DNA of 58,592 nucleotides, taken from Bacillota bacterium (GTDB lineage Bacteria > Bacillota > Clostridia > Acetivibrionales > JAMNYG01). How positions within the stretch are numbered: position 1 is the stretch's first letter; every line of letters begins with the position of its first letter. The stretch is from the NCBI GenBank assembly GCA_023622945.1, contig JAMNYG010000184.1, forward strand, positions 1 through 58,592, in the 5' to 3' direction. The position numbers and the translations under genes are program-made. Shown piece after piece: positions 1 through 8,015 of this stretch. Below the pieces are notes generated by a model that saw only the letters and a program-made list of their open reading frames with translations, searched no databases and was not told where the DNA came from.

Positions 1-560
1 TACAGCAGGGCAAATCCGTTGAAACCTGGCACTGCATCAAGCAGCAAGCCTGCTCCCATTCCTCCCAAAGCACCTATGAAAGTACATATAGCCATCCTGC
101 GGCTGAAAAACCTGCCTTTTATTTCAGGAGGGACAAGAGCTCCCATCCATGACATGAATGCCACCGATGACATGGAACCCGTTATGGAGGATATGGTGAT
201 AAGAACGGTAACTGCCCATATTCTCACAACATTATAATCAGGCGGTATTATCAGCGGAATTATTGCAACAGGTATCCAGAGAAGTCGTTGTATTGAAGCA
301 AAACCTATAAATATTGCCTTTCTTTTGCCAGTATTTTCAAGAAAATATGAAGCGAAAACCTGCATTACGCCACCTACAACCGGCATGGCCATTATGATGC
401 CGTAAATCAGGTCACCTGCTCCAAGCAACCTGGTAAACCCGGTGAAAGGTGAACCGGTCTGAACTACGAAGAAGGATACACCGAAAGCATATGCCAGTAT
501 TACTAGTCTGAGACTTTTGACAAGTTCTTTCCTGGAAATCTTTGTGTAAGCCTTATCCAT
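1..560 (-). CDS. MFS-type transporter, N-terminal part (runs off the window)
   Basis: Reading the minus strand from an ATG at 558-560 gives an open frame to the window edge (about 186 codons, no stop). A GAGG ribosome binding site lies about 8 nt upstream. The product starts MDKAYTKISRKELVKSLRL and has several hydrophobic segments (LVILAYAFGVSFFVV, LIYGIIMAMPVVGGVMQVF, LLWIPVAIIPLII, VWAVTVLITISS-like) separated by short basic loops such as ENTGKRK. This is the shape of a 12-helix major facilitator carrier cut off after about five helices. The motif ALVPPEIKGRFFSRR resembles the cytoplasmic loop of MFS families that carry 'P..RGrf..rR'. Substrate cannot be told. It is transcribed away from the DUF1638 gene's 3' end, in the same direction. 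Confidence 0.7.
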   Translation of the reverse strand, partial: MDKAYTKISRKELVKSLRLVILAYAFGVSFFVVQTGSPFTGFTRLLGAGDLIYGIIMAMPVVGGVMQVFASYFLENTGKRKAIFIGFASIQRLLWIPVAIIPLIIPPDYNVVRIWAVTVLITISSITGSMSSVAFMSWMGALVPPEIKGRFFSRRMAICTFIGALGGMGAGLLLDAVPGFNGFALL

Positions 561-642
561 ATATACCTCTATACCTCGAAATATTTTTTGGTGAGTGCAA
601 ATAACCGGGGTATATCAATAACTGCAATTTTTTTTGCAGGTC

Positions 643-1371
643 TCATATGCTTACAATTCTGTCGTAGTCATATACGGCTTTGATGGTTTTGCCGGGTGGA
701 ACAACAAGGAATTCGTCATCATTCCATTGGCCGTAAAGTAAAGCTCTGATAAGCCTTATATCTCCGTCAAGGACTCTGACTTTTTTGTTTTGCTCACAAG
801 CCAGCTTTTCCAGTTTTTCCTTGTATCCAAGGTGCGATGTTTCCGGGATTTCTATGAATATCAGATCCTGGTCTTCCCTTGAAGGGTGAAGGGTTTCCCA
901 GATGTATCTGGCATTTTCTTCTCCGTACATCTCAACATACTCTTCGTAAGTTCTGTCAAGTCCCAACAGCTTGCCAGTTTCAGTTTCCCTTAAATAAGAG
1001 TCACCGCGTTCCATGTATCCTGTTGAACTCCACTCTGCACTGAGATCATCCTTGAAGTATTCATAGAATTTAAGACGGGATCCCAAAAATATAGTGCAAC
1101 AGTCATGAGCTCTGGGTATAACAAGAGGAACTGACCTGGCGGTTATGCCGAGGGTGCTGTTGCCGCAAAGCCCAAAACCAAGCAATATGGCATCATAACC
1201 GCTGTCGGGAGGCGTTTCGTCTATTTTTTCCTGAATAAGCTCACGGAGCCTGTCGGAATTTTCATGAGCACCTTTGGGCGTAAAAACAGGATCCACGGTG
1301 TGAGGCGTTTGGGCTATGACAAGGCATGCCTCTCTGAGAAAGACTTCGCAGCAAATCAGCTTGAACTTCAT
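643..1371 (-). CDS. DUF1638 domain-containing protein
   Basis: A 242-residue soluble protein with no signal peptide. It looks like the DUF1638 family: an N-terminal strand with Cys (KLICCEVFLREACLV), a glycine-rich Cys motif (LLGFGLCGNSTLGI), and an RAHDCCTIFLGSRLKFYEYF segment. These conserved Cys/His residues are typical of the family, which is often found near corrinoid or methylamine-type methyltransferases; its biochemical role is not established to my knowledge. The start is supported by CAGGAGAG 8 nt upstream of the ATG at 1371. The next gene on this strand is the MFS transporter, 82 bp away, so the two may be cotranscribed. No methyltransferase genes are seen here, so the context does not explain the function. 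Confidence 0.75.
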   Translation of the reverse strand: MKFKLICCEVFLREACLVIAQTPHTVDPVFTPKGAHENSDRLRELIQEKIDETPPDSGYDAILLGFGLCGNSTLGITARSVPLVIPRAHDCCTIFLGSRLKFYEYFKDDLSAEWSSTGYMERGDSYLRETETGKLLGLDRTYEEYVEMYGEENARYIWETLHPSREDQDLIFIEIPETSHLGYKEKLEKLACEQNKKVRVLDGDIRLIRALLYGQWNDDEFLVVPPGKTIKAVYDYDRIVSI

Positions 1372-1651
1372 AATTCTACTCTCCTGTACCTGTTCCTGAA
1401 TGTTTGTTAATAGTTCCTAATCCATATTTGTTACCAATCATAATTACGGATTTATTGCTGCCGGTGAACTATATTTATTGCCACCAATGCGTTTAACTGT
1501 TATTTATGATGCATTTCGTGAAGATCGTAAATATATAGTGATGCATTTAGTTATGTTACGGTTGCAAATATATATAGTATAATTCGAAAAATGATTTTAG
1601 TAAATATGTAAAGCATGAAAATACAACTTCTGCATTTACGGTCAGGAGAAA

Positions 1652-2398
1652 CTATTTTAATATCCTTTTTATCATGGAATTATGAGCCAGTTCTTCCAAA
1701 TGATCGTCCAAAGGAGCAAGAAATGTAAAATCCTTGTATTTCTGCTTCAGGGCAAGGTTCAGAAGGTAGTCGGTCAGGGCAGGATTTTTAGGAAGAAGGC
1801 TTCCGTGGGAATATGAGCAGAACACGTTCCTGTAAACGGCTCCTTCGCTTTTATCTTCACCGTTGTTTCCATTTCCCTTAAGAACCTTTCCCAAAGGTTT
1901 GACACCCGGCCCGAGGTATGTCCTTCCTGAATGGTTTTCAAAACCTACTATCTTTCCGTCACAGGTTTCTGATTTCAAAAAATCGCATTCAAATACTATA
2001 TTGCCTATCATTCTGTCTTCATGAGCAATGGTCCAAAGGTCCAATGCCCCAAGGAATTCTATTTCCTTTCCGTCACAGGTTTTATAGTATTTGCCAAGAA
2101 GCTGGTATCCCCCGCAAATGCATAGGAATACCCTGTCGTTTTCGATGCCGTTTCTTATTTCCGACGCCTTTTCATTAAGCAGATCTTCCTGTAAAATTTT
2201 CTGCTCGAAGTCTTGCCCTCCTCCAAGGTATATTATGTCATGCTCCGAGGCATCGAACCTGTCACCGATGGTTACGTTGGAAATGTTTACGTTTATCCCG
2301 CGCCACTGGGCTCTCTTTTTCAAAGCTATTATGTTACCCCTGTCACCGTACAGGTTTAACAGGTCCGGGTAAAGATGGCATATATTAAGTTCGTACAT
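1652..2398 (-). CDS. gatD: Lipid II isoglutaminyl synthase, glutaminase subunit GatD
   Basis: This is a 248-residue class I (CobB/CobQ-like) glutamine amidotransferase. It releases ammonia from glutamine for MurT, which amidates the D-Glu of lipid II on the cytoplasmic membrane face. Visible signs are the N-terminal LNICHLYPDLLNLYGDRGN segment, the nucleophile elbow FLCICGGYQLLG with the catalytic Cys at about residue 95, and a late His in SYSHGSLLPKNP (about 198), which fits the family's Cys-His pair. Length is normal for GatD (~240-250). The gene follows murT with one base between the murT stop and this ATG, so translation is probably coupled, in keeping with the obligate MurT-GatD complex known from staphylococci and streptococci. 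Confidence 0.9.
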   Translation of the reverse strand: MYELNICHLYPDLLNLYGDRGNIIALKKRAQWRGINVNISNVTIGDRFDASEHDIIYLGGGQDFEQKILQEDLLNEKASEIRNGIENDRVFLCICGGYQLLGKYYKTCDGKEIEFLGALDLWTIAHEDRMIGNIVFECDFLKSETCDGKIVGFENHSGRTYLGPGVKPLGKVLKGNGNNGEDKSEGAVYRNVFCSYSHGSLLPKNPALTDYLLNLALKQKYKDFTFLAPLDDHLEELAHNSMIKRILK

Positions 2399-2399
2399 T

Positions 2400-4007
2400 T
2401 TATTTCCAAAACTCCTTCAGGTTAAATTTCTTTTTGAGGACTTTCCTTATTTCAAGCATTGCAGTGTAGGTAGGGAGTATGTAAAAGCAGTTTCCTTCGG
2501 CCGTCCTGGACAAAGCGGTATCTATTAGCCGGTTATAATCCTTTTGGATGCTGATTTTATCCGTGTATATATCCGCATATTTAAGGCGGACTGCCATGTC
2601 TTCAGCTCTGATTCCTGAAACATATATATTTTCTATGTAATCCTGAATGGCTTGAAGCTTTTCAAAATTAACATCCCACAGCCAGGAAATATCGGTACCG
2701 TCTGCCGTTTTATCATTAATCAGAAAAGCCAGCTGCATATTTTTTTCTTCAGTTAAAAGGTAATCTATTACCTGATCAAAACCGGTAGGGTTCTTTACCA
2801 GTATCAGCTTTATGGTTTTACCCGAAGTATTTATGGTTTCCATACGGCCAAACCCGCATTCAAAGCTTTCCAGAGCTTTTACCGAGTTCTCGGCAGGAAG
2901 CCCCAGGGCATACCCGCATGCCGCCGCGGCAAGAGCATTGTAAATGTTGTAAAGTCCGGGCAGGTTCACTTTTACCTGATAAACATTCCCCGGCAAGGCA
3001 ATATCGGGTTGAATAAGGTGTTTGGTCCCAGTAAGTTGCTGGCCTGTTTGATTATCCTTCTCTGGATGTTGAAATCCGGTTTGATTTTCATCAGGTTCAT
3101 GTATAATGCCATAAGAAGGATTTTCAGCGCAAACTGCATTGAGACCCGGACTACAGGGTGGGTTGCATGTGTCTGCAGAATCCCTGCAGGTGTTTTTTTC
3201 AGGTATGATAACCCGTATTTCGGAATTGGAACTTGTAAGCTTATCCACGCTTAAACATGTTACATGAGAGACAGGCCTTTCATAACCGCATTCAGGACAT
3301 CTGAAACGGCCAAGATGCCCGTATGAACGGAACTCATACCGGTATTTGCTCCTGCAAAACAAGCAGAAGGTAGCATCTGAATTCAATGTTTCCTTTGAGC
3401 CGACAGCCTTGTCCCCATGTGTAAATTCGGTTCCGAAACCGTAATATATCACTTCACGGTCTGATTCCCTGCCGAGGGAGGCACATAGAGAATCGTCAGC
3501 GTTAAGAACCAGCCGGGCTTTTGGCGATTTGTGTATGCCGGATGCAACATTGTTCAATGTGGTATATAATTCTCCATACCTGTCAAGCTGGTCTCTGAAG
3601 AAATTGGTCACAACGACAGTATCAGGTTTAACCAAATCGGTAATGGATTTAAAGGCAGCTTCATCCACCTCCAATAGGGCCGTCAGGGTGGAAGACTTTC
3701 CTTTAAGGCTGACTGCCTCTATAAAAGTAGTTGTTATACCGTCTGCCAGATTGGCTCCCGATCTGTTTGTTATGTAATCTATTTTGTTTTCGTAAAGGAT
3801 CTGCCCTATGATACGGGTAGTGGTGGTTTTACCGTTTGTGCCGGTAACCATGATTATGGAAAAGTTTTTGGCTATTTCTTTAAGAACGTCAGGGTATATT
3901 TTTCTGGCAAGTTTGCCTGGGAGTGAAGTACCTCCCCATTGTACCAGCCTGCACAGTTTTATGGTTAATTTTGCCACCAGTATTGAAAATGCCAGCCTAA
4001 TCTTCAT
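2400..4007 (-). CDS. murT: Lipid II isoglutaminyl synthase, Mur-ligase subunit MurT
   Basis: A Mur-ligase-like ATPase that, with GatD, converts the iso-D-glutamate of lipid II to iso-D-glutamine. The P-loop GTNGKTTTTR lies at residues 56-65. A zinc ribbon follows with Cys at 215, 218, 237 and 240 (CLFCRS...CPEC), typical of MurT and absent from MurC-F. The C-terminal DUF1727 region is present (NPTGFDQVIDYL, LINDKTADGTDISWLWDV). At 535 residues it is longer than usual (~435-470). The excess is a hydrophilic Asn/Gln/Cys-rich insert at about residues 271-337, between the zinc ribbon region and the conserved VNLPGLYNIYNALAA segment. First gene of a two-gene operon with gatD; a promoter lies about 50 bp upstream. 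Confidence 0.9.
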   Translation of the reverse strand: MKIRLAFSILVAKLTIKLCRLVQWGGTSLPGKLARKIYPDVLKEIAKNFSIIMVTGTNGKTTTTRIIGQILYENKIDYITNRSGANLADGITTTFIEAVSLKGKSSTLTALLEVDEAAFKSITDLVKPDTVVVTNFFRDQLDRYGELYTTLNNVASGIHKSPKARLVLNADDSLCASLGRESDREVIYYGFGTEFTHGDKAVGSKETLNSDATFCLFCRSKYRYEFRSYGHLGRFRCPECGYERPVSHVTCLSVDKLTSSNSEIRVIIPEKNTCRDSADTCNPPCSPGLNAVCAENPSYGIIHEPDENQTGFQHPEKDNQTGQQLTGTKHLIQPDIALPGNVYQVKVNLPGLYNIYNALAAAACGYALGLPAENSVKALESFECGFGRMETINTSGKTIKLILVKNPTGFDQVIDYLLTEEKNMQLAFLINDKTADGTDISWLWDVNFEKLQAIQDYIENIYVSGIRAEDMAVRLKYADIYTDKISIQKDYNRLIDTALSRTAEGNCFYILPTYTAMLEIRKVLKKKFNLKEFWK

Positions 4008-4058
4008 AGTTTACTCCTGTGTTTGTTACTCAGTTTGTTTTTGCTTTTGCACACATAG

Positions 4059-4067
4059 ATTATAACA
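4059..4067 (-). promoter_or_regulatory. Extended -10 promoter for murT-gatD
   Basis: On the minus strand the sequence TGTTATAAT gives a perfect -10 hexamer preceded by TGN, about 52 bp upstream of the murT ATG at 4007. The hexamer 17 bp further upstream (TATTTT) is a poor -35, which fits an extended -10 type promoter. Inference from consensus only. Confidence 0.45.
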
Positions 4068-4146
4068 CATGAAATGCGCACAAAATACATATTATATTCA
4101 TAATTTTATATGCCTGTCGGCGTGAATTGCAAACCTGCCGGTTTCA

Positions 4147-4175
4147 TTGATGGTTATTGCGGGAAATGTTATAAT
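4147..4175 (+). promoter_or_regulatory. SigmaA-type promoter of the former murA gene
   Basis: TTGATG (4147-4152), a 17-bp spacer and TATAAT (4170-4175) with a TGT extension form a near-consensus vegetative promoter. About 60 bp on lies a good ribosome binding site (AGAGGAAAG) before an ATG at 4238, but that frame closes after four codons (MLEN, TGA at 4250-4252). The expression signals of the division cluster are therefore preserved although the murA 5' coding part is missing. Confidence 0.55.
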
Positions 4176-4352
4176 AGTAAAAGATGGTGAAGGGTTGTAC
4201 AGAAAAATAACATGTTATTTAAAGCAGAGGAAAGCAGATGCTTGAAAATTGATTTATATTGAGTTTAATTAATACACATTTTCTGCAGTTTATCTTTTTC
4301 TGTAATTGATACCATTGTATTGAAATGATACAATGTAGTGAATGAAGAATGA
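4176..4352 (+). other. Leader and AT-rich filler replacing the murA 5' end
   Basis: This gene-free stretch contains the transcript start region, a ribosome binding site with a four-codon frame (ATG 4238, TGA 4250), and about 100 bp of AT-rich DNA with no murA similarity. It includes a small hairpin with arms CATTGTAT and ATACAATG at about 4313-4334. I see no known insertion sequence end. It joins directly to the middle of murA. Confidence 0.5.
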
Positions 4353-5294
4353 GCCAGTAATATTGCACACTCGGGTGGCTGCGAAATTGGTCCAAGACCC
4401 ATAGATTTACACCTGAAGGCACTCAGGAGCATGGGTGCGAAAATTCAGGACCTGCAGCATGGATTCATCATCTGTAATGCCGAAAAACTGGTAGGTTGCG
4501 ATATACATCTTGACTATCCCAGTGTAGGTGCTACCGAAAATGCCATGCTGGCAGCCGTTTTTGCAGAGGGTACAACCTGCATAAGAAATGCGGCAAAGGA
4601 ACCCGAAATCGTTGATCTTCAAAATTTCCTGAGAGGCATGGGAGCAAAGGTCTCAGGTGCCGGAACCGGTGTTATCCGGGTGGAAGGTACCACCGGAAAA
4701 CTTCATGATGTGGAGCACAAGGTTATACCTGACAGGATTGTAGCAGGTACATATTTGACTGCTGCCGCCATCACAGGAGGAGATGTGATAATTGAAAAGG
4801 TTATTCCGGAGCATCTGGCTTCAGTTATTTCCAATCTTCGTGACACTGGCAGCCGTATCACGTTAAGCGGGGATAAGATTCATATTGTAAGTCCGGTCAG
4901 ACCTAAAGCAGTGGATATCATCAGGACATTACCCTATCCGGGATTTCCTACAGACATGCAGGCCCAAATGGTGGCTTTGCTTACCATAGCCAGGGGAACA
5001 AGTATTGTTGTGGAAACCGTATTTGAGAACAGATATAAGCATGTGGAAGAGCTCCTCAGGATGGGAGCAAATATCAACCTGGAAGGAAGGATTGCGGTAA
5101 TCAGGGGGGTCAGGAAGCTGATAGGAGCCAACGTGTTTGCACGGGATTTGAGAGGAGGCGCAGCTTTGGTACTGGCCGGGCTTGCAGCTGAAGGAGAAAC
5201 TACGGTGAATGGTGTAAAGCATATTGACAGGGGATATGAAAAGATTGAAGAAAAACTTTCTCAATTAGGCGCAATAATACGCAGAGAGGAATGA
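4353..5294 (+). pseudogene. murA: 5'-truncated UDP-GlcNAc 1-carboxyvinyltransferase (murA)
   Basis: MurA makes UDP-GlcNAc-enolpyruvate, the first committed step of peptidoglycan synthesis. Here the frame is open only from 4353 (after a TGA at 4350-4352), and family similarity begins at 4374 with GGCEIGPRPIDLHLKAL, which contains the PEP-binding Cys (Cys115 in E. coli numbering). The first ~113 residues are absent, including the Lys-Asn pair (K22/N23 in E. coli) that contacts substrate. The first usual start in frame is ATG 4431, which would also exclude the Cys. The remainder to GAIIRREE is intact and without frameshift. Between the four-codon remnant at 4238 and 4353 lies AT-rich sequence with stops in this frame. 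Clostridia often carry two murA copies, so a second may serve. An assembly deletion is an alternative. Confidence 0.8.
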
Positions 5295-5305
5295 ACATGT
5301 GAAAG

Positions 5306-6157
5306 GTGAAGGCACAAGAGATAAATATCCGTGGGGAAACAGGTGGCAGGCCGGTAAAGACGGATAAAAGGAAAAAGAAGATTAAAAGAAGGCTTTACTG
5401 GATAAAATTGATACTGTTGTTGACTCTACTTTCAACGACGGTCGTTTTGCTTGCATTGTCTCCCTTGTTCAACATAAAAGCCATAGTTGTTGAAGGAAAT
5501 ATGCACCATACAAAGGAGGAATTGGCAGGTTCTACCGGAATTGTCATCGGTTTAAACGGATTCAGGCAGTTTGAGAATGATTTTGGAAGCATCTTGTCCT
5601 TAAGGTATAAAGATGCTGAGAAAAGAATACTTGAGAACCATTCTTATATAAAGGACGTTAAAGTAAGATTCTTACTTCCGGACAAGGTAAAGGTAATCGT
5701 TTCCGAGAGGGAACCTTTTGCCGTAGTTCATTCCGGTGATATAAACCTTCTTATTGATGAGGAAGGGTATGTACTTGAAGCTTCTGAAGAAACTTGGGCC
5801 GGGTATCCGGTTATAACGGGGCTGGAATTTTCCGGCTTTCGCCCCGGACAAGCTTTGGAACCGGCCAACAGGGATCGGATAAAAAAGGCCAAGCATGTCC
5901 TGGAAACCTTGGAATACCTGGACAAAAACAGCAGCTTTAAGATAACCGAACGCCTGGATTACATAGATGTGGCCCAACTGAAGAATATTTGCATAAAGTT
6001 TGATTCAAGGATATTGATAAAGCTTGGGGACCTGCAGGACATGGAATATAAGGTGACCTTCATGAAAGAAATATTACAGAATAAGCTTGGTCCCCATGAA
6101 AAGGGTACACTGGATTTTACAACAGGAGAAAACCCTGAATTTATACCTGGTGAATAA
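5306..6157 (+). CDS. divIB: Cell division protein FtsQ/DivIB
   Basis: A 283-residue bitopic membrane protein of the divisome that, with FtsL and DivIC, links the Z-ring to septal peptidoglycan synthases. The order is a basic cytoplasmic N-terminus (KTDKRKKKIKRR), one transmembrane helix at about 34-52 (LILLLTLLSTTVVLLALSP), then a POTRA domain (FNIKAIVVEGNMHHTKEEL) and the FtsQ/DivIB beta domain (VKVIVSEREPFAVV, LLIDEEGYVLE). The start is GTG at 5306, 11 bp after the murA remnant's stop. It lies in the expected order murA-divIB-sbp-ftsA-ftsZ and is probably read from the murA promoter. Length is usual for the family. Confidence 0.9.
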   Translation: MKAQEINIRGETGGRPVKTDKRKKKIKRRLYWIKLILLLTLLSTTVVLLALSPLFNIKAIVVEGNMHHTKEELAGSTGIVIGLNGFRQFENDFGSILSLRYKDAEKRILENHSYIKDVKVRFLLPDKVKVIVSEREPFAVVHSGDINLLIDEEGYVLEASEETWAGYPVITGLEFSGFRPGQALEPANRDRIKKAKHVLETLEYLDKNSSFKITERLDYIDVAQLKNICIKFDSRILIKLGDLQDMEYKVTFMKEILQNKLGPHEKGTLDFTTGENPEFIPGE

Positions 6158-6173
6158 TAGGGGGAGAAGTAGT

Positions 6174-6530
6174 ATGATACCGATACTTGGATTGATCCTG
6201 GGACTTGTGATAGGAATATTTATACCAGTAAACATCCCGCCTCAGTATTCCAACTACGTTGCTGTCGCAATTCTCGCCGCAATTGATTCAGTTTTCGGAG
6301 GTATTGTTGCGTCCCTTGAAGGAAAATTCGAAATGAAAGTATTTCTATCAGGTTTTTTCGGCAACTCAGCCCTTGCAGCCATGTTGGCCTATATAGGGGA
6401 CCAGCTGGGAATTCAGATCTGGCTTGCCGCACTGTTTGCCTTTGGTAACAGGCTTTTCCTCAACTTTGCCACTATTCGCAGAATTATATTGAATAAACTG
6501 TCAAAAAAAGATAATATAATAGATGAATGA
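6174..6530 (+). CDS. sbp: Small basic protein Sbp (DUF1290)
   Basis: A 118-residue membrane protein matching the Sbp/DUF1290 family, which sits between divIB and ftsA/ftsZ in many Firmicutes and Actinobacteria; its exact role is not settled. Three to four hydrophobic helices are visible: IPILGLILGLVIGIFIPV, YVAVAILAAIDSVFGGIVA, VFLSGFFGNSALAAMLAYIG and LAALFAFGNRLFLNF. The tail is basic (RRIILNKLSKK). The ATG at 6174 is chosen because GGGGAG lies 8-10 nt upstream and the product then starts at the family's usual MIPILGL; a longer frame upstream overlaps divIB and is not expected. Confidence 0.85.
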   Translation: MIPILGLILGLVIGIFIPVNIPPQYSNYVAVAILAAIDSVFGGIVASLEGKFEMKVFLSGFFGNSALAAMLAYIGDQLGIQIWLAALFAFGNRLFLNFATIRRIILNKLSKKDNIIDE

Positions 6531-6564
6531 TTCTTCTTTTGTCGTTATCCAGGGGGTTACTTTA

Positions 6565-7809
6565 GTGGGTCAGGTAATTGTCGGTATCGATATAGGGACT
6601 TCCAAGGTGTGTACCCTGATAGGCCAGGTTGTCAGGGATAATCATATAGAGATTCTCGGTGAAGGAATTGAGTTCTGCAACGGTGTTAAAAAGGGTGTTA
6701 TTGTTGATATAGAATCTACGGCCAATTCCATCAGAAGTTCTGTCAGACAGGCAGGTATGGCCGCAGGTCTCAGCGTAGCATCAGCATACGTCAATATCCC
6801 CCCAGTCAATGTATCCATCATTAACAGAAAAAACCTCATCTCCATTTCCGGACGGGATCATGAGATAACTGTACGGGATAAGGAAAGGGTGCTGTATGAA
6901 GCAGTTGATATTGAAATACCTGAAGACAGACAGATAATCGACATAATACCCATACAATACATAGTAGACGGTTGCGACGGTATTGTTGATCCTGTCGGCA
7001 TGGTTGGGACAAACCTTGAGGTTGAAGTGGACGTCATTACCGGGAAAACCACATCCGTGCAAAATATTCTAAAAAGCATGGAAAGAGCCGGTTTAAGGGT
7101 GGATGGGCTTGTTCTGGAGCCCCTTGCTTCAGGGGAAGCCGTGCTGACAGCTGATGAAAAGGAAATGGGAGTGATTTTGATAGATATCGGCGGAGGAGTT
7201 ACGGACGTATCATTTTTTAAACACGGAAGACTGATGTTCTGTCAATCAATCCCTGTAGGAGGAGACCACATAACGAATGACATAGCGGTAGGTCTCAGGA
7301 TTCCTTTCAATGAGGCAGATAAGCTGAAAAAGCAATATGAGCTTGCATTAACTTCGCTTATAAAAAATGATCAGGAAATAGTGGTAAGTGAGATAAGCGA
7401 AAGCGGAAAGAAGAAAGTAAAAATTTCCGAATTTGTGGAAATAGTTGAGGCAAGGGTACATGAGATTTTCGCTATCAGCCACAGGATGCTTACTGATGCA
7501 AATATTTCAGGAAACGATTATGCAGGCGTCGTTTTAAGTGGAGCCGGCATTTGTTATGTAGACGGAGGATCTCAGCTGGCAGAAGAGGTCTTTAAGATTC
7601 CTGTGAGGGTTGCTAACTGCAGACACATTGGGATATCCAAGATTGAGTGCGCTACCGCCGCAGGCATACTAAAATATGTTGCTGCAAATATAAAGGAAGG
7701 AAATGCGGAGTGTGAAGTGAAATCCATAAAACCCGTTAAAACTGTAAAACCAACCTTTGGTGAAAGATTTGCAGCAAGATTTGTTAATATATTGAAAAAA
7801 ATCTTCTAA
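6565..7809 (+). CDS. ftsA: Cell division protein FtsA
   Basis: An actin-fold ATPase that tethers FtsZ to the membrane. From GTG 6565 the protein has 414 residues and starts MGQVIVGIDIGTSKVCTLIG, the phosphate-1 motif of the actin/Hsp70 fold. The SHS2 domain follows, with KRGVIVDIE-like sequence (KKGVIVDIESTANSI). The phosphate-2 motif VILIDIGGGVTDVSFF and adenosine motif VVLSGAGICYVDGG come later. The C-terminal end KPTFGERFAARFVNILKKIF is a classic amphipathic membrane-targeting helix. AGGGGG sits 8 nt before the GTG. An ATG at 6523 in frame overlaps sbp by 8 nt, but has no matching ribosome binding site and would add a non-family N-terminus. Confidence 0.92.
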   Translation: MGQVIVGIDIGTSKVCTLIGQVVRDNHIEILGEGIEFCNGVKKGVIVDIESTANSIRSSVRQAGMAAGLSVASAYVNIPPVNVSIINRKNLISISGRDHEITVRDKERVLYEAVDIEIPEDRQIIDIIPIQYIVDGCDGIVDPVGMVGTNLEVEVDVITGKTTSVQNILKSMERAGLRVDGLVLEPLASGEAVLTADEKEMGVILIDIGGGVTDVSFFKHGRLMFCQSIPVGGDHITNDIAVGLRIPFNEADKLKKQYELALTSLIKNDQEIVVSEISESGKKKVKISEFVEIVEARVHEIFAISHRMLTDANISGNDYAGVVLSGAGICYVDGGSQLAEEVFKIPVRVANCRHIGISKIECATAAGILKYVAANIKEGNAECEVKSIKPVKTVKPTFGERFAARFVNILKKIF

Positions 7810-7838
7810 GCTGTGTTATTATATTTTAAATTCTCTTG

Positions 7839-7867
7839 TTGCTTTAATTCAAATATTAATATATATT
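7839..7867 (+). promoter_or_regulatory. Candidate sigmaA promoter for ftsZ
   Basis: TTGCTT (7839-7844), 17-bp spacer, TATATT (7862-7867). Transcription from here would give a ~140-nt leader before ftsZ that contains the hairpin at 7916-7963. Consensus match only; AT-rich surroundings raise the false-positive risk. Confidence 0.3.
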
Positions 7868-7915
7868 TAGATTGTAAGAAAATAATGACATCCATATTGA
7901 AAAAAATGAGGTCAG

Positions 7916-7963
7916 AGGTTGCCGGCTGCGTGAAGGTTCCCCACATTCCGCAAGCCGTCACCT
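7916..7963 (+). promoter_or_regulatory. Stem-loop in the ftsZ 5' leader
   Basis: Three consecutive complementary blocks can form an interrupted stem: AGGT 7916-7919 with ACCT 7960-7963, CGGC 7923-7926 with GCCG 7954-7957, and GCG 7928-7930 with CGC 7949-7951, with an 18-nt apical loop. It is GC-rich compared with its AT-rich surroundings and is not followed by a T-run, so it is more likely a leader structure than a terminator. No known riboswitch class is recognised. Confidence 0.4.
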
Positions 7964-8015
7964 GGGACTGTTTCTGATTAACAAATGAAAAACATGTTGA
8001 GAAGGGGGATTCAAG

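Noticed and set aside
6087-6173. Longer sbp start within divIB
   Set aside because: The added residues read divIB codons in another frame and lack a ribosome binding site; ATG 6174 matches the family.
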